Assembly (NCBI RefSeq): GCF_004310325.1
Contig: NZ_SIRT01000001.1
Location: 62,001 to 126,000, forward strand
From: Hyunsoonleella flava
Lineage (GTDB): Bacteria; Bacteroidota; Bacteroidia; Flavobacteriales; Flavobacteriaceae
Direction of reading: 5' to 3'
DNA: 64,000 nt
Position numbers and translations under genes: made by a program. Within the stretch, counting starts at the first letter, position 1. The number at the start of each line of letters is the position of its first letter. Below are positions 56,001 through 64,000 of the stretch, piece after piece. A model generated the notes under the pieces. It had not been told where the DNA came from. It searched no databases and saw only the letters and a program-made list of their open reading frames with translations.

Positions 56001-58766
56001 ATTCTCAAAAATTGTAATTTCAGGAAATACAGGAAGTGTGTTTATATTGATATAAACATATGAAATATTGAAACAAGATGTTGTTTTACTTTTTACCCTA
56101 AAATAGGCATATTGGTTAGTGGCATTAAAATTTTCTGGATCTTCTAGAGGTGCTTCTCCATTAAAGGCTTTCCAATAGTCATCGTAATATGAAATTTCTA
56201 TGTCAGACATGTCAGTTACCACATCTGGAGCAACGGCTGTTAAATCTACTGTAGAAAAATAATCTTGATCATCATCACAAACGATTATAGGCTGCGGATA
56301 GTTTACAGTTGGAGCTGTAATGATATTTATTTCCAAAGGTTTTACGGCAATACATCCACTTTGTGGATTTGAAATTCTGGTGTAAATGGTCTGTGGATTA
56401 TAAGAATTATAGAATGTTGGTGGGAGTCTGTTCTCGTCATTTAGAGCATCTATTTCTGTAAGATAATATTCTATGGAAACAGGAGAGATACCTTCGGTTA
56501 AATCCGCATTAAACGTATCCAGAATAACAGAGGTATAGCCATCAGTATCTGTATCACAATAATCAACACTGTCAATATCTGGTAACTCTAAGGCAGGACT
56601 TATAATAAGATCTACCAGAACGTTTACCTTACAGATATCATCAATCACTGTGGTGTAAAGTGTTTTAGGGCTTGATGTTACAGTTATGGGAATATTTTCA
56701 TTCAACGGATTGGTTTGGTTATCTAAGTCGTCCTGACTTTCATAGAACACCACGTCAATATCTCCATACTCTCCTTTTATGTCTTCTTCTATACTTTTTA
56801 AATCAAAATCGGCTATCCCGTCATTCGAAATATCATCACAAACAGCGTAACTATTATAGTCAATACCAAATTCAACCAGATTGGTTTGTAGCTCTAAAGT
56901 GGTCATGGAGAAACATCCAGTAGTATCGTCATAAACTCTAACATAGAGCAATTGATAAAATTCTGTTGTATTGTTAAAAGCTGTCTCATTGGTTATTGGG
57001 TTTTCACCTGTTAATGCATCTGCTTCGTTAAGGTGAAAAGTTGTTGTTGCATCAGTTACACCATTTAAAATACTGTTTAGAGCTACAGTTAAGTCAAATT
57101 CAGCAAAACCATCAGAATTTACTTCGCAGGCATTAATCCAATGCCTGTCTGTAATATTAATATCTGGATTAGGTTGTACGGTTACATCTATAGTGGTAGT
57201 AGCATGACAGCCAGAAAACGAATCATAAACCCTAACGAATAAGTTATCGGTTGGATTAGTATTTGTGTAAAAGGAATAGATTGGGAAAAACCCACTGTCC
57301 GCATCTTGTTGCGAATAATGGTAGGTAACAATTAATGTATTATCTCCTTCTGTAATCTCGTTATTTGCTTGGGATAAATCTATTTCCTTAAAGCCATCGT
57401 TATCTAAATCATCACACACTAAAATGGGGTCTGGTTTTGTAATAGTAGGTGCTTCGTTTACAATCAAATTAAAAGTAGGGTAGGCTATGCACCCATTATT
57501 TATATCTTCAATTCTCACATATATCGTTTGTGGATTACTTATATTTTGATATGATGCCGTAATTGGCGCATTGCTGTTTCTTGCATCGTCCTCTGAAATA
57601 TGGTATGAGATATTATAGCTTCCTGAAGGTACAGAGAATAGAATTTCATTATATTTTGCATTCAAGTCAAAGGTTTCTATACCATCATTACTATTATCAT
57701 CGCACAATATATAATCGGTAATATCACCGGATATTTGCTCACCATTTAGAGTAATGTCTATCTCATCTTCTATGACACAGCTTGAATTATTCAATTCGAT
57801 AGTTACTTCCACTTTATAAGTTCCAGAGGTTAAAGCTGTATATTCAGGTGTATCTACTCCAGGAATTAAAGCACCATCTAAATACCAATTGTAAGAAGCC
57901 AAACTGTTGTTGATATTAGCATTTAAGTCAACGGTGTTTGCACATGTTGAAATATCTTCACCAAGATTAACTGAAGCGTTAAAGCTGTTACCCTCTATAA
58001 ATACTGCAGAATCAAAATTTTGGTCGTCTTGATCTGCAATTATGAGTTTGATATTATATTTTACGTTAGGGGTTATTGTAGCGTTTGCAGTTAAAACCGT
58101 GGTTCTTCCATTAAAATTGGTATCACCTTGATTGTTTCCTTGAAAATAAGCTTCGTTTTGTGCGGGACAAAAACCAACCACTTCCTCTCTTATCGTAGTT
58201 GTATTTACTGGTGTATTGGTTCCAGGTATAAGCGCAATATTTTCGTAGGGATCCATAGTTCCAGCTTCTTTAATAAGAAAGGCGAACCCATCACTGTAAT
58301 TGCATGGATTTGTTAAATAATATTCTTCTGAAGCCAATAAATAATTAAATTGAATTTGATTTGAAAAGGATACAAAATCAAATTCAATAGTTGTGGCGTT
58401 TAGCGTATTGATAATACCTAAGGCATTTTCTAGATCAGCATCTGTTCCCCATGATGTTTCGCCTTCATTTAGATTTGAAGTGTTTACAGTGTTTCCAGCA
58501 GAATTTACGCTACCCGTAGAAAGAACGATACCATTTTCAAAAGGAAAATTTGAATTACCCTTTTCAAAATACCCATAGCTTTCTATATTATTTACATTCC
58601 CATTTGTATTTGAAGATATATTACTGATTTCTACACAACCTTGTGCTAAATTGTTTAAAATCAACTGTTCTAAAGGAATTGAACTATCTGTAGTTATCTG
58701 TTGGCTGAAGAGTTTAGGGCAAAAGCATAGAATAATAAAAAGAGAGAGAAAGTAAAAATTCTTCAT
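53094..58766 (-). CDS. giant T9SS type B choice-of-anchor L adhesin, 14 modules
   Basis: 1890 residues: signal peptide (ending KLFSQQ); choice-of-anchor L domain (about 40-270; PFENGIVLSTGSVNSAGNT, IQFNYLLASEEYYLTNPC); a short PKD-like segment; 14 tandem modules of about 93 residues, each opening with a CDD(x)NDG...FDL strand and closing with IYVRV...C; a PKD-like segment; and a T9SS type B C terminus (LTPNNDGYFDTWHITGVE, GHFTLKR). Modules 9-11 and 12-14 are near-duplicates (RGCHYVYPFQL occurs in both sets). It is paralogous to the next gene, and 133 bases separate it from the previous one. Confidence 0.92.
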   Translation of the reverse strand: MKNFYFLSLFIILCFCPKLFSQQITTDSSIPLEQLILNNLAQGCVEISNISSNTNGNVNNIESYGYFEKGNSNFPFENGIVLSTGSVNSAGNTVNTSNLNEGETSWGTDADLENALGIINTLNATTIEFDFVSFSNQIQFNYLLASEEYYLTNPCNYSDGFAFLIKEAGTMDPYENIALIPGTNTPVNTTTIREEVVGFCPAQNEAYFQGNNQGDTNFNGRTTVLTANATITPNVKYNIKLIIADQDDQNFDSAVFIEGNSFNASVNLGEDISTCANTVDLNANINNSLASYNWYLDGALIPGVDTPEYTALTSGTYKVEVTIELNNSSCVIEDEIDITLNGEQISGDITDYILCDDNSNDGIETFDLNAKYNEILFSVPSGSYNISYHISEDDARNSNAPITASYQNISNPQTIYVRIEDINNGCIAYPTFNLIVNEAPTITKPDPILVCDDLDNDGFKEIDLSQANNEITEGDNTLIVTYHYSQQDADSGFFPIYSFYTNTNPTDNLFVRVYDSFSGCHATTTIDVTVQPNPDINITDRHWINACEVNSDGFAEFDLTVALNSILNGVTDATTTFHLNEADALTGENPITNETAFNNTTEFYQLLYVRVYDDTTGCFSMTTLELQTNLVEFGIDYNSYAVCDDISNDGIADFDLKSIEEDIKGEYGDIDVVFYESQDDLDNQTNPLNENIPITVTSSPKTLYTTVIDDICKVNVLVDLIISPALELPDIDSVDYCDTDTDGYTSVILDTFNADLTEGISPVSIEYYLTEIDALNDENRLPPTFYNSYNPQTIYTRISNPQSGCIAVKPLEINIITAPTVNYPQPIIVCDDDQDYFSTVDLTAVAPDVVTDMSDIEISYYDDYWKAFNGEAPLEDPENFNATNQYAYFRVKSKTTSCFNISYVYININTLPVFPEITIFENCESGTNDIADFYFYEKDNEILNGQWGKQVLYFETEQNAIDRTNEIDKYNIYQNVSNPQTIYTRVESVTDSECFGTSSFTLEVGSIPLFNEPDNIIVCDDISNDGVEGFDLNDTIDQIKEGINDDLTVTLHTTSYDAGFGYNPIDPLFTNYVNPQPIYVRISNGTYCHGLTDFLISIVQVPETTEPSPLTKCDVDYDGVVTFDITESELQILDVRQNNLVITYHKTQDGVDNHTEIITNPENYSNTSNPETVYIKINNTISNCSVSLPIELQVDLPPALVDFKTFEICENPSKYFDLNEINEVVAPNDNDAIITYYVNTSDAEAGINSISTDYVYNTNSDTIYARLESASRGCHYVYPFQLVVHPLPIAYKPNDMEACDDVSADGFEVFDFSLQTSSILDSQNFDDYNITFHETNEDALTGENPLEENYNAQDGQAIFVRLEHKTTGCFSNTEFSTIVYDYPNEVPTITLCDSDYDETIVFDISANENELFPIASNNIIVSYYDDESLLNDDAAAIANPEHYTNISNPQTIYIKVFNSSANCYNVIHKELVVTSPPAIEDFKTYSICDNASRYFNLNTIDQIIVPNDPDAIISYYSNEDDAEIANNQIDKDYTYHSMNDTIYIRIESSSRGCHYVYPFQLIVNPLPVANKPDDIETCDDDYDNMYTFNLSENDAQILASQNPLEFTVSYYASEEQAMSKTNPHDNFHTINIEEKLFARIENNSTGCYSITDFMAYVRRKPVNDIGDQVICLENFPLMVSVDTGFESDTYLWSPNGQTSADIDIEAIGEYSVTVTTKYGCSTTKTFNVIESEQANIEFTETVDFSDPNNITITVSGIGDYLYQMDDGEPQTSNFFQNVPIGPRLITVIDINGCSSISKEVVVIDTPKFLTPNNDGYFDTWHITGVEQLEGTIIHIYDQYGKLIKSLGHNSPGWDGTYNGQHMPSNDYWFAAHVYYKGDEFDIKGHFTLKR

Positions 58767-58913
58767 ACGGTTGATTTATCCAGTTAGCAAGGGGCAAACC
58801 AACTTTATTATTAATAGCAACGTAAATTTAGAATTTAAAATACAGAAAAACTATACCTAATGCGGGGTATATTGAATAAAAAAGACGAACTGTTAAAAAA
58901 TTTAGATGTAGAG

Positions 58914-61900
58914 CTATCGTTTCAATGCAAAATGGCCTCGGATGTTGAAACTTTCACCATCATGAACTATATCAGCGGAAAACCAATAGTCATCTGCAGG
59001 CATATGTTGTCCGTTAAACGTGCCATCCCAACCAGGAGACGTATGTGGTAGCATTTTTAAAAGCTTACCGTGCCTGTTGTAAATGTATACTAAGGTACCA
59101 GGCAACTCATTTACCCCAGTAATGTGCCAAGTATCAAAAAAGCCATCGTTGTTTGGTGTTACAAATTTTGGGATATCATATATAAACACCGTATCATAAG
59201 CTGGTGCACAACCGTTAATATCTATTACTGTAATCTCATGGCGTCCTATAGATACATTATCAAAAACATTTGAAGTTTGTGGTTCTTCATCATCTAAAAT
59301 AAATTGATAATTACCAGTTGCATTAGCATCTATATTTACGGTGATACTGTTTGGATCAGCAAAATTAACAGTGGTACTTGGGTTTAATGGTGCTTGTTGA
59401 GATTCTATTACAGAAAAATTCTGAGTGAAATCGCAACCTGTAGGTTTAGTTACTGTTACCCAATAATCTCCAATTTGGTTAACATTACTCAAAGTAATTT
59501 CTGATGTGGTGGCACCATTAGACCATAAATAAGTATCTCCACTAATGCCAGTATCTGCACTAATTACAAGTGGTAAGTCATCAGTACAAAAAGCAACAAC
59601 ATCATCAATTGGAACAACAGGCAAGGGTAATACGGTAGTGCTAAACTGAGTGGTACCGTAACACCCTGTAGTTCTGTTTTCGAGCCTAGCATAGAACGTT
59701 TCGGTGAGGTTTACCTCACGAGATGTATCTATAGCATTAACGTCGTTTTCAGCATCATCAAGGGAGGTGTGAAATGTAATTTCATGGTCTGCAGCTATTT
59801 GCGTACCCAAAATATCACTTGCAGTTTCCGAAAGGGTAAATCTTAAAATACCATCATAATCATCATCACAGTACACTAGATTTTGAGGTGTGTTAGCCAC
59901 AGGATTTTGATTTATTTGAAGTGTGAAGCTTCCATAGCCTATACAACCAGTGTTCAAATCTTCCATTCTAGTATATATCACATGACTATTTGATGTGTAA
60001 TTGAACAAGCTGGCTAAGGCATTATTGTTATTTTGAGCATCTGTAGCACTTATAAAATAACTAATAGATACTGTACTTAAATCCTCTACAATCACATCGT
60101 CCATTTGGGATAAATCAAAAGTGTTTGTTTCATTATCACAAATTTGTTGGGTGCCACTAAATTGTATTAGAGGTAGCGGTGTTACTTCAAGCTGTAATGG
60201 CAGTACTGTGTAACAAGTAGTTAGCGTGTTTAAAACCTTGATATAAACAGTCTTCGAATTTGAATTGTAATTATTTGGATTAGGGATGGCAAGTGCGTCA
60301 TTCTCAACATCATCAATATTTTCAAAATAACTTACTACAGTACCTGTTTGTATTCTGTCAAAATTTTCATATTGTGCATTGTCCAAGTCAAATATGGTAA
60401 AGCCATCGTAATCATCATCACAGAGTTCAAATATTTCTGCTTCAGAAAGATCTGGGGCTGCAACAACGTTGATACCAAAATCTTCAATAACAAAACAATC
60501 AGAATCTTGATTGTCTATTCTAACGTAAAGCTGTTGTGGGTTTAAGGTATTAGTAAAGTCTAATGGCACTGCGTTAATATTATCAATAGCATTTTGTTCG
60601 CTTGTGAAGAAGTTGATTTCTAGATTTGTAGTTGATCCTTGGGAAATCTCCTCTATTTTTTCATTCAAATCAAAAACGCCAAAACCGTCATTGCTCTCGT
60701 CATCACATATTAAAAATGAACTTGGAGTATTGTAATTAGGATTGGCTCCAACTTCAATCATGAAAGAAGAAGTGGCATTACAACTAGCATCGGTTATATT
60801 TTCTACGCGAACATATATAGTTTGTGGGCTAGAGTTATTGGTGTATGGGCTAGTTTTATCTATCGGTGATGTAAAAGCAGCGTCTTCAAAATAGAATACC
60901 TCTTTACCTGTTTGACCATTTAAAATTTCGACATCCCAATCTGTAAATAAAAATTCTGTGCGTTCATCATTATCATCCTCACATAACTGAAAATTACTTA
61001 TTGATGACATTACAGGAATGGTATTGACAATAATTTCTAGGTTGGCAATAGCATAACATCCTGAAGCAGAACTCTCAACTCTCACAAATATAGTTTGTGT
61101 ACCAGTTTCAAAACTCGTAGGGTCAAGTATAGGGTTTAAATTATCATTGGCATCAGTCATAGAAGTAAAAAACTGTATATTCAACCCAGTAGTACTAGGT
61201 ACAATTTCAGGAATTTTATCTTCAAGATTTAAAATTGTTAATGCGTCATTATCAAGATCACAAAATAACCACGGCGTTGGTTGAGTTATAGGTGGAGCAG
61301 CTCGCACTTCTATATCGAAAGACTCTACCGTAAAACATTCGGTAGCAATATTTTCAATTCTAACAAATATGGTTTCTGTTGGTGAAGAATTAGTGTAAAA
61401 TGGTGGTAGCTGATTAAAGTTGTTTTCAGCATCTGTTTGACTTCCAAAGTAATATACTAGAAAATCTGTGTTTCCACCGGTAATGATACTATCAAAACTT
61501 GATAAATCAATACTTACTACGCCGTCATCATCATCATCACAATAGGGGATGGGAGCAATAGGATTAAAGACTAGTATAGGGTTTACTACTAAGTTAATAT
61601 CCGTAACTTCGGTACAATTTCCATTTCCTATGCTTACTATTAAGTTTGTTGGATTTGAAGCATTGTATACTTGATTTTTATCTAGTGGGTTATTATTGTC
61701 AAAATCTGTTTGTGTTTCGTAAAACGTCACTGTAATGCCTGGAAGTTCATTAGCAATATAAGTTTCAACAACAAATAAATTAAAATCTTCCACACCATCA
61801 TTAGAACCATCATCACACAATGCAAATTCTCCAGTATCAGTTCCTGTTAATAAAAGATTTGTATGGATTTCAAGAGGCACAACAGAGGCACACCCCGTGG

Positions 61901-63758
61901 CATTATCTTCAACGCGAACAAAAACCGTTTGTACGTCTGGAGTTATATTCTGATAATTGGTTTCATTTGCAATAGCGTTAATACCATTATTTGCATCATC
62001 TAAACTTTCGTGAAATGTAGTGGTAACACCTGTTAATCCCTGCAAAATATCGCTGATAGCTTGAGTTAAATCGAAATTATCAGTGCCGTCATAATCTGCA
62101 TCACAACCATCTAAAGGAACAGGTTCTCTATTAACTATTGGGCTATTGGTAATATCTACAGTTAGGGTACTAGTTGTATAACATCCTGTGGTGGCATTTA
62201 CAACTCTTACAAATAAAGATTCAGTGGGTGTATTTGTATTTATATATGGAATCGGAACGGGATTACTACCGCTGTTCGCATCTAAATTATTGTAATGGTA
62301 AGTCACTACCAAGTTGGTGTCTCCAGACGTTATTTCATCATTTTTCACGCTAAGGTCTATGGTAGTAAAACCATCACTTGGGTCATTATCACTATCACAA
62401 ATTGCCAAGTTCGTTGGGTTTGTGATATTAGGAATAGGGTTTACTACTATGTTGAATGTTGTATACGCAACACAACCAGAATCTAAATCATCTATCCTCA
62501 CAAAAATGGGTTGTGTGAGTGATGTATTTTGAATGGGATTAGTTATTGGGTTCGCCCCTGATCTTGCCTCAGGTTCAGATAGATGATAACTAAACGTGTA
62601 GTTTGTAAAAGTGATGATACCTGTCAGTTCTGCATCTTTTGTGGATAATTCAAACGTTTCAACCTCATCTCCACTTAAGTCATCACAAAGCTGATAATCT
62701 GTCAGCGGATTTAAAGTGATTTCATTTTGAATGGTAACTACAATTTCATCTTCTTCAATACAACTGGAAGAACCAAGAGGCGTTGTAATCTCTACTCTAT
62801 ATGTACCGCTTTGAGAGACATTTAGCATAGGATTGGTCTGTCCCGGAATAGGTGTTGTGCTACCGTTTAAAAACCATTCATAAGTTGATGAAGGGTTCTG
62901 GATATCTGCATCAAGGGGCACTGAGCTTGCACAAGTTGTGATGTCTTCTCCTAAATCGAGTATTCTAAAACTATCACCCTCAATAAAAACTGCAGAATCA
63001 AATCTTTGATCGGCTTGGTCAGCAATGACTAACTTAATATGATATTGTACATAAGGCGTTATGGTTGCAGTGGCGGTGAGTACTTCTGTTCTACCATTAT
63101 AATTTGTGTCTCCTATGTTGTAACCATCAAAATATTGCTCATTTTGTGCGGCACAAACACCAACAATTTCGTCATGTACCGTATTAGTGCTAACAGGGGT
63201 TGAGGTACCGGGAACAACTGCAATATTTTGATAGGGCCCCACGCTGCTAGCTTCTCTTATCAAAAAAGCAAAACCATCAGAGAACTGACAAGGGTTAATA
63301 CCAGAGTATTCCTCAGATGCTAAAAGATAGTTAAATTGAACCTGATTAGAAATCGACACAAAGTCAAATTCTATTGAGGTAGCATTCAAAAAATTATTAT
63401 TACCAAGGGCATTTTCTAAATCGGTATCTGTTCCCCAAGTGGTTGCGCCTTCGCTTAAATCTGTAGTGATTAAAGTATTACCACCAGATTCTGCATTACC
63501 AGTGGAAAGCATTATTCCACTTTCAAAAGGAAAGTTGGAAGAACCACGACTAAACTCTGCAAAACTTCTAAAACCATTAGCATCACCATTAATGTTTGAT
63601 GTAACATTTGAAACCTCAACGCATCCGTCAACTAAATTATCTTCGATAAGTTGATTTATGGTAACATTTCCATTAACGTTAATTTGTTGTGCCACAAGGG
63701 AATATGTGCTTAATAAAAGCACAATTAAGATAAGATTGAAATGTAGGGGCTTTTTCAA
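58914..63758 (-). CDS. giant T9SS type B choice-of-anchor L adhesin, 11 modules
   Basis: 1614 residues with the same plan as its neighbour: signal peptide (ending LVAQQ), choice-of-anchor L domain (PFESGIMLSTGNAESGGNT, VQFNYLLASEEYSGINPC), 11 tandem roughly 93-residue modules (openings such as LCDDLSGDEVETFEL and LCDDDYDGFTIFDL), a PKD-like segment and a T9SS type B sorting domain (VTPNNDGFFDTWHITGVN, GHFALKR). The acidic DxDxDG-type openings may bind calcium. Expected location is the outer cell surface after transport by T9SS and attachment via the C-terminal domain. Confidence 0.92.
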   Translation of the reverse strand: MKKPLHFNLILIVLLLSTYSLVAQQINVNGNVTINQLIEDNLVDGCVEVSNVTSNINGDANGFRSFAEFSRGSSNFPFESGIMLSTGNAESGGNTLITTDLSEGATTWGTDTDLENALGNNNFLNATSIEFDFVSISNQVQFNYLLASEEYSGINPCQFSDGFAFLIREASSVGPYQNIAVVPGTSTPVSTNTVHDEIVGVCAAQNEQYFDGYNIGDTNYNGRTEVLTATATITPYVQYHIKLVIADQADQRFDSAVFIEGDSFRILDLGEDITTCASSVPLDADIQNPSSTYEWFLNGSTTPIPGQTNPMLNVSQSGTYRVEITTPLGSSSCIEEDEIVVTIQNEITLNPLTDYQLCDDLSGDEVETFELSTKDAELTGIITFTNYTFSYHLSEPEARSGANPITNPIQNTSLTQPIFVRIDDLDSGCVAYTTFNIVVNPIPNITNPTNLAICDSDNDPSDGFTTIDLSVKNDEITSGDTNLVVTYHYNNLDANSGSNPVPIPYINTNTPTESLFVRVVNATTGCYTTSTLTVDITNSPIVNREPVPLDGCDADYDGTDNFDLTQAISDILQGLTGVTTTFHESLDDANNGINAIANETNYQNITPDVQTVFVRVEDNATGCASVVPLEIHTNLLLTGTDTGEFALCDDGSNDGVEDFNLFVVETYIANELPGITVTFYETQTDFDNNNPLDKNQVYNASNPTNLIVSIGNGNCTEVTDINLVVNPILVFNPIAPIPYCDDDDDGVVSIDLSSFDSIITGGNTDFLVYYFGSQTDAENNFNQLPPFYTNSSPTETIFVRIENIATECFTVESFDIEVRAAPPITQPTPWLFCDLDNDALTILNLEDKIPEIVPSTTGLNIQFFTSMTDANDNLNPILDPTSFETGTQTIFVRVESSASGCYAIANLEIIVNTIPVMSSISNFQLCEDDNDERTEFLFTDWDVEILNGQTGKEVFYFEDAAFTSPIDKTSPYTNNSSPQTIYVRVENITDASCNATSSFMIEVGANPNYNTPSSFLICDDESNDGFGVFDLNEKIEEISQGSTTNLEINFFTSEQNAIDNINAVPLDFTNTLNPQQLYVRIDNQDSDCFVIEDFGINVVAAPDLSEAEIFELCDDDYDGFTIFDLDNAQYENFDRIQTGTVVSYFENIDDVENDALAIPNPNNYNSNSKTVYIKVLNTLTTCYTVLPLQLEVTPLPLIQFSGTQQICDNETNTFDLSQMDDVIVEDLSTVSISYFISATDAQNNNNALASLFNYTSNSHVIYTRMEDLNTGCIGYGSFTLQINQNPVANTPQNLVYCDDDYDGILRFTLSETASDILGTQIAADHEITFHTSLDDAENDVNAIDTSREVNLTETFYARLENRTTGCYGTTQFSTTVLPLPVVPIDDVVAFCTDDLPLVISADTGISGDTYLWSNGATTSEITLSNVNQIGDYWVTVTKPTGCDFTQNFSVIESQQAPLNPSTTVNFADPNSITVNIDANATGNYQFILDDEEPQTSNVFDNVSIGRHEITVIDINGCAPAYDTVFIYDIPKFVTPNNDGFFDTWHITGVNELPGTLVYIYNRHGKLLKMLPHTSPGWDGTFNGQHMPADDYWFSADIVHDGESFNIRGHFALKR

Positions 63759-63877
63759 TGTCTTTAATTTGGGTAAAACTACAACTTTTACAAGATGTAA
63801 TGCGAGGTCGAAAGTAAATATATTTTAGATGAAACGCAAAAAAATCCGATAAAAAACAATAATTCTAAGTTATATGT

Positions 63878-64000
63878 TTAATGTTTTAATGTGAAATGAT
63901 CTTTAAAAATCCTCCCATCCTCCAGTAATACTGAAAACCAGTAATCATCAGTTGGCAAAACTTGTCCATTAAAAAAACCATTCCATCCTTCTTCTGAAGG
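63878..64000 (-). CDS. T9SS type B surface protein, C-terminal fragment at window edge
   Basis: The last 40 codons and stop of a fourth gene of the same type, read on the minus strand: EGWNGFFNGQVLPTDDYWF, then LEDGRIFKDHFTLKH and TAA. This is the end of a gliding-motility-associated type B sorting domain; the N-terminal part lies beyond the window. The terminal residue is His instead of the Arg that ends the other three. 119 bases separate it from the next gene. Confidence 0.9.
   Translation of the reverse strand, partial: PSEEGWNGFFNGQVLPTDDYWFSVLLEDGRIFKDHFTLKH

Noticed and set aside
58860-59051. 63-codon plus-strand frame at the end of the 11-module adhesin
   Set aside because: Mostly antisense to the conserved sorting domain; the few upstream codons are AT-rich spacer.

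Overview
The window is AT-rich chromosomal DNA from a member of the Bacteroidota, almost certainly a marine-type Flavobacteriaceae. The clues are type IX secretion (T9SS) sorting domains of both type A and type B, choice-of-anchor L adhesins, a two-component regulator-propeller histidine kinase, a bacillithiol-system YtxJ protein, flavobacterial-style signal peptides and lipoboxes, and TAnnTTTG-like promoter boxes. Genus cannot be fixed from the sequence alone. No rRNA, tRNA, CRISPR array, phage or transposase gene was seen.

Layout. 0.2-8.2 kb: a DUF2891 lipoprotein, a tricorn-like S41 protease, then a tight operon of an atypical Nramp-fold transporter with pxpA, pxpB and pxpC (5-oxoprolinase), meeting deoC tail to tail. 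9.3-12.6 kb: clpB and a divergent ytxJ, with a structured interspersed repeat between them. 12.7-19.6 kb: a LamG lipoprotein, a secreted leucine-rich T9SS protein, and a NarL-type regulator with its propeller kinase. 19.6-21.7 kb: a GGCT-like protein and a long RluA-type pseudouridine synthase. 21.8-25.1 kb: accessory region with a four-gene ECF-sigma/serine-hydrolase operon bounded by a matched inverted repeat, then a frameshifted secreted-protein gene. 25.1-31.0 kb: an unknown lipoprotein, fahA and glyA, repeat-rich intergenic DNA, and a second single-gene insertion with its own matched inverted-repeat arms. 31.1-38.5 kb: M28 peptidase, TfoX-like, secreted DinB-fold, amidohydrolase, acyltransferase-like membrane protein, MFS transporter and a secreted duplicated-domain protein. 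38.7-47.2 kb: LytTR regulator with TPR kinase, lysA, sucC, DUF1456, a TerB-like protein and uvrB. 47.2 kb to the end: at least four consecutive giant T9SS type B surface proteins on the minus strand, the last one running off the window.

How genes work together. pxpABC hydrolyse 5-oxoproline to glutamate, and the neighbouring transporter lacks the canonical Nramp metal ligands, so it may carry an organic substrate. glyA, fahA, deoC, sucC and lysA are core metabolism. Two sensor-regulator pairs are present. The adhesins are built from about 11 and 14 repeats of a roughly 93-residue module; the length difference between the two paralogues equals one three-module internal duplication.

The most interesting signal is a pair of accessory gene blocks (21.8-24.6 kb, plus strand; 29.9-31.0 kb, minus strand). 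They share the same outer boundary sequences, but each has its own perfectly self-complementary arm pair directly around its genes. This suggests an undescribed gene-cassette type of mobile unit. No recombinase for it is visible here.
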